NCBI GenBank assembly: GCA_046541515.1
Contig: JBKHDD010000059.1
Coordinates: forward strand, 1-24,055
DNA from: CAYFVR01 sp046541515
Lineage (GTDB): Bacteria; Desulfobacterota; Desulfobacteria; Desulfobacterales; Desulfococcaceae
Length of the DNA: 24,055 nt
Direction of reading: 5' to 3'
Shown one piece after another: positions 23,484 to 24,055 of the stretch. Every line of letters begins with the position of its first letter. Within the stretch, counting starts at the first letter, position 1. The notes beneath the pieces are model-generated. The model saw nothing but the letters and a program-made list of their open reading frames with translations, did no database searches and had not been told where the DNA came from. Made by a program: the position numbers and the translations under genes.

Positions 23484-24002
23484 TGGGCCCAGTCGGGATC
23501 GATTTGTTTCGGCAAGTTGCGGGACGCCATCATCGGCGTGTCGGAGAAAATGCTGATTCAGAATTTGCGGGAGCTGGAGCGGGACGGAATCGTTCACCGG
23601 GAGGCCTACAAGCAGGTTCCGCCCAAGGTGGAATACTCCCTCACGCCGATGGGAAAAACGACCATCCCCATCATGCGGGCCCAGTTCGAGCGGGGAAAGC
23701 GGTACGCTTCCCGCCTGGTGGCGGGAGAAGAATTGGAGCCGGGCGATGTGTTGCAGGACATTGAGGAGCGGGGGGGCGGGTTGAAGCCAAATCCCTTCAG
23801 TTTGGGCAATAATTGCGGCGGATCGCGGTTTTTGGCCGGCGCTTCTCTCCGGGGGGCTTTCTGTGCCTTCTGGCCAAAGCTCGAAACTGGCCACGAAACG
23901 CAAGTGTCAATTGTTAGCGCTCTTGGACACGCTTGCGGTGTCGCTTTTTGGAAATCCCCACGTAAACGAAATCGGAGCAAGCGGGAAATGGCGGGGCTTT
24001 AG
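23484..24002 (+). pseudogene. Truncated HxlR-family transcriptional regulator
   Basis: The frame contains the C-terminal two thirds of an HxlR winged helix: FGKLRDAIIGVSEKML, LRELERDGIVHREAY, VPPKVEYSLTPMGK (about 23508-23660). HxlR proteins are small dimeric MarR-like repressors or redox/aldehyde sensors. The N-terminal helix with the usual CP..L..I.GKW sequence is missing: the frame opens only after a TGA at 23481, with TTG at 23517 the first start-like codon. A remnant LLFDGPSR appears just upstream in another frame, suggesting a frameshift. Beyond residue 80 the tail is not HxlR-like and runs to 24002. It is probably nonfunctional. It is divergent from the alcohol dehydrogenase it may once have controlled. 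Confidence 0.65.
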
Positions 24003-24026
24003 AGGGCGTACTTTTCAAACGCCCTC
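24002..24026. terminator. 8-bp perfect hairpin at the end of the regulator remnant
   Basis: GAGGGCGT (24002-24009) and ACGCCCTC (24019-24026) form a perfect stem with a 9-nt AT-rich loop. It starts at the stop codon of the HxlR remnant frame. There is no T-run, so it is only a weak terminator candidate. Confidence 0.35.
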
Positions 24027-24055
24027 AACTTGAATACAAGCTTTTGAAATATTTT

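Overview
The window is GC-rich, densely coding chromosomal DNA of a Gram-negative bacterium. HldE implies LPS heptose, and there is a lipobox lipoprotein and a periplasmic-sensing hybrid kinase. The threonine gene order (class I aminotransferase, ACT-domain homoserine dehydrogenase, ThrH) and the large hybrid kinases would suit a Desulfobacterota-type (deltaproteobacterial) organism. That placement is inference; no rRNA or marker phylogeny was available.

Layout. (a) 71-1408 (-): a secreted protein with four copies of a Pro/Cys module, three of them at an exact 58-residue period. It is divergent from (b) 1901-8088 (+): a giant hybrid sensor kinase with three tandem solute-binding-protein domains, PAS, HisKA, HATPase, two receiver domains and HPt, translationally coupled (ATGA overlap) to a receiver-histidine kinase. 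The intergenic region holds a candidate sigma-54 promoter and several perfect palindromes. (c) 14605-8214 (-): purM, a polyprenyl-phosphate sugar-1-phosphate transferase fused to a CapD/PglF-type N-terminal region, an ABC1/AarF/UbiB-like kinase, and a lipoprotein of unknown function. (d) 14779-20351 (+): class I aminotransferase, hom, thrH, a YbgC-like thioesterase, hldE and a YggU/DUF167 protein, mostly tightly packed. purM and the aminotransferase diverge from back-to-back sigma-70 promoters. (e) 20352-21060: a less GC-rich patch with two small antitoxin-like genes and no visible toxin. (f) 21021-21185: a self-contained initiator tRNA-fMet unit with promoter and terminator. (g) 21267-24026: a DddL-type DMSP lyase gene, a convergent zinc alcohol dehydrogenase with a long inverted repeat in its leader, and a truncated, probably frameshifted HxlR regulator.

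How the genes relate. Block (d) combines amino-acid metabolism (transamination; homoserine made by Hom and phosphorylated by ThrH instead of ThrB) with ADP-heptose synthesis for LPS. Block (c) couples purine synthesis with an envelope-polysaccharide priming enzyme. Block (b) is a multi-ligand periplasmic sensing phosphorelay whose output is not encoded in the window. The most notable finds are the dddL-like gene just downstream of a tRNA gene, the PNPT/CapD-N-terminus fusion, and the Cys-module repeat protein facing a triple-SBP kinase. No CRISPR array, transposase, integrase or rRNA was seen.
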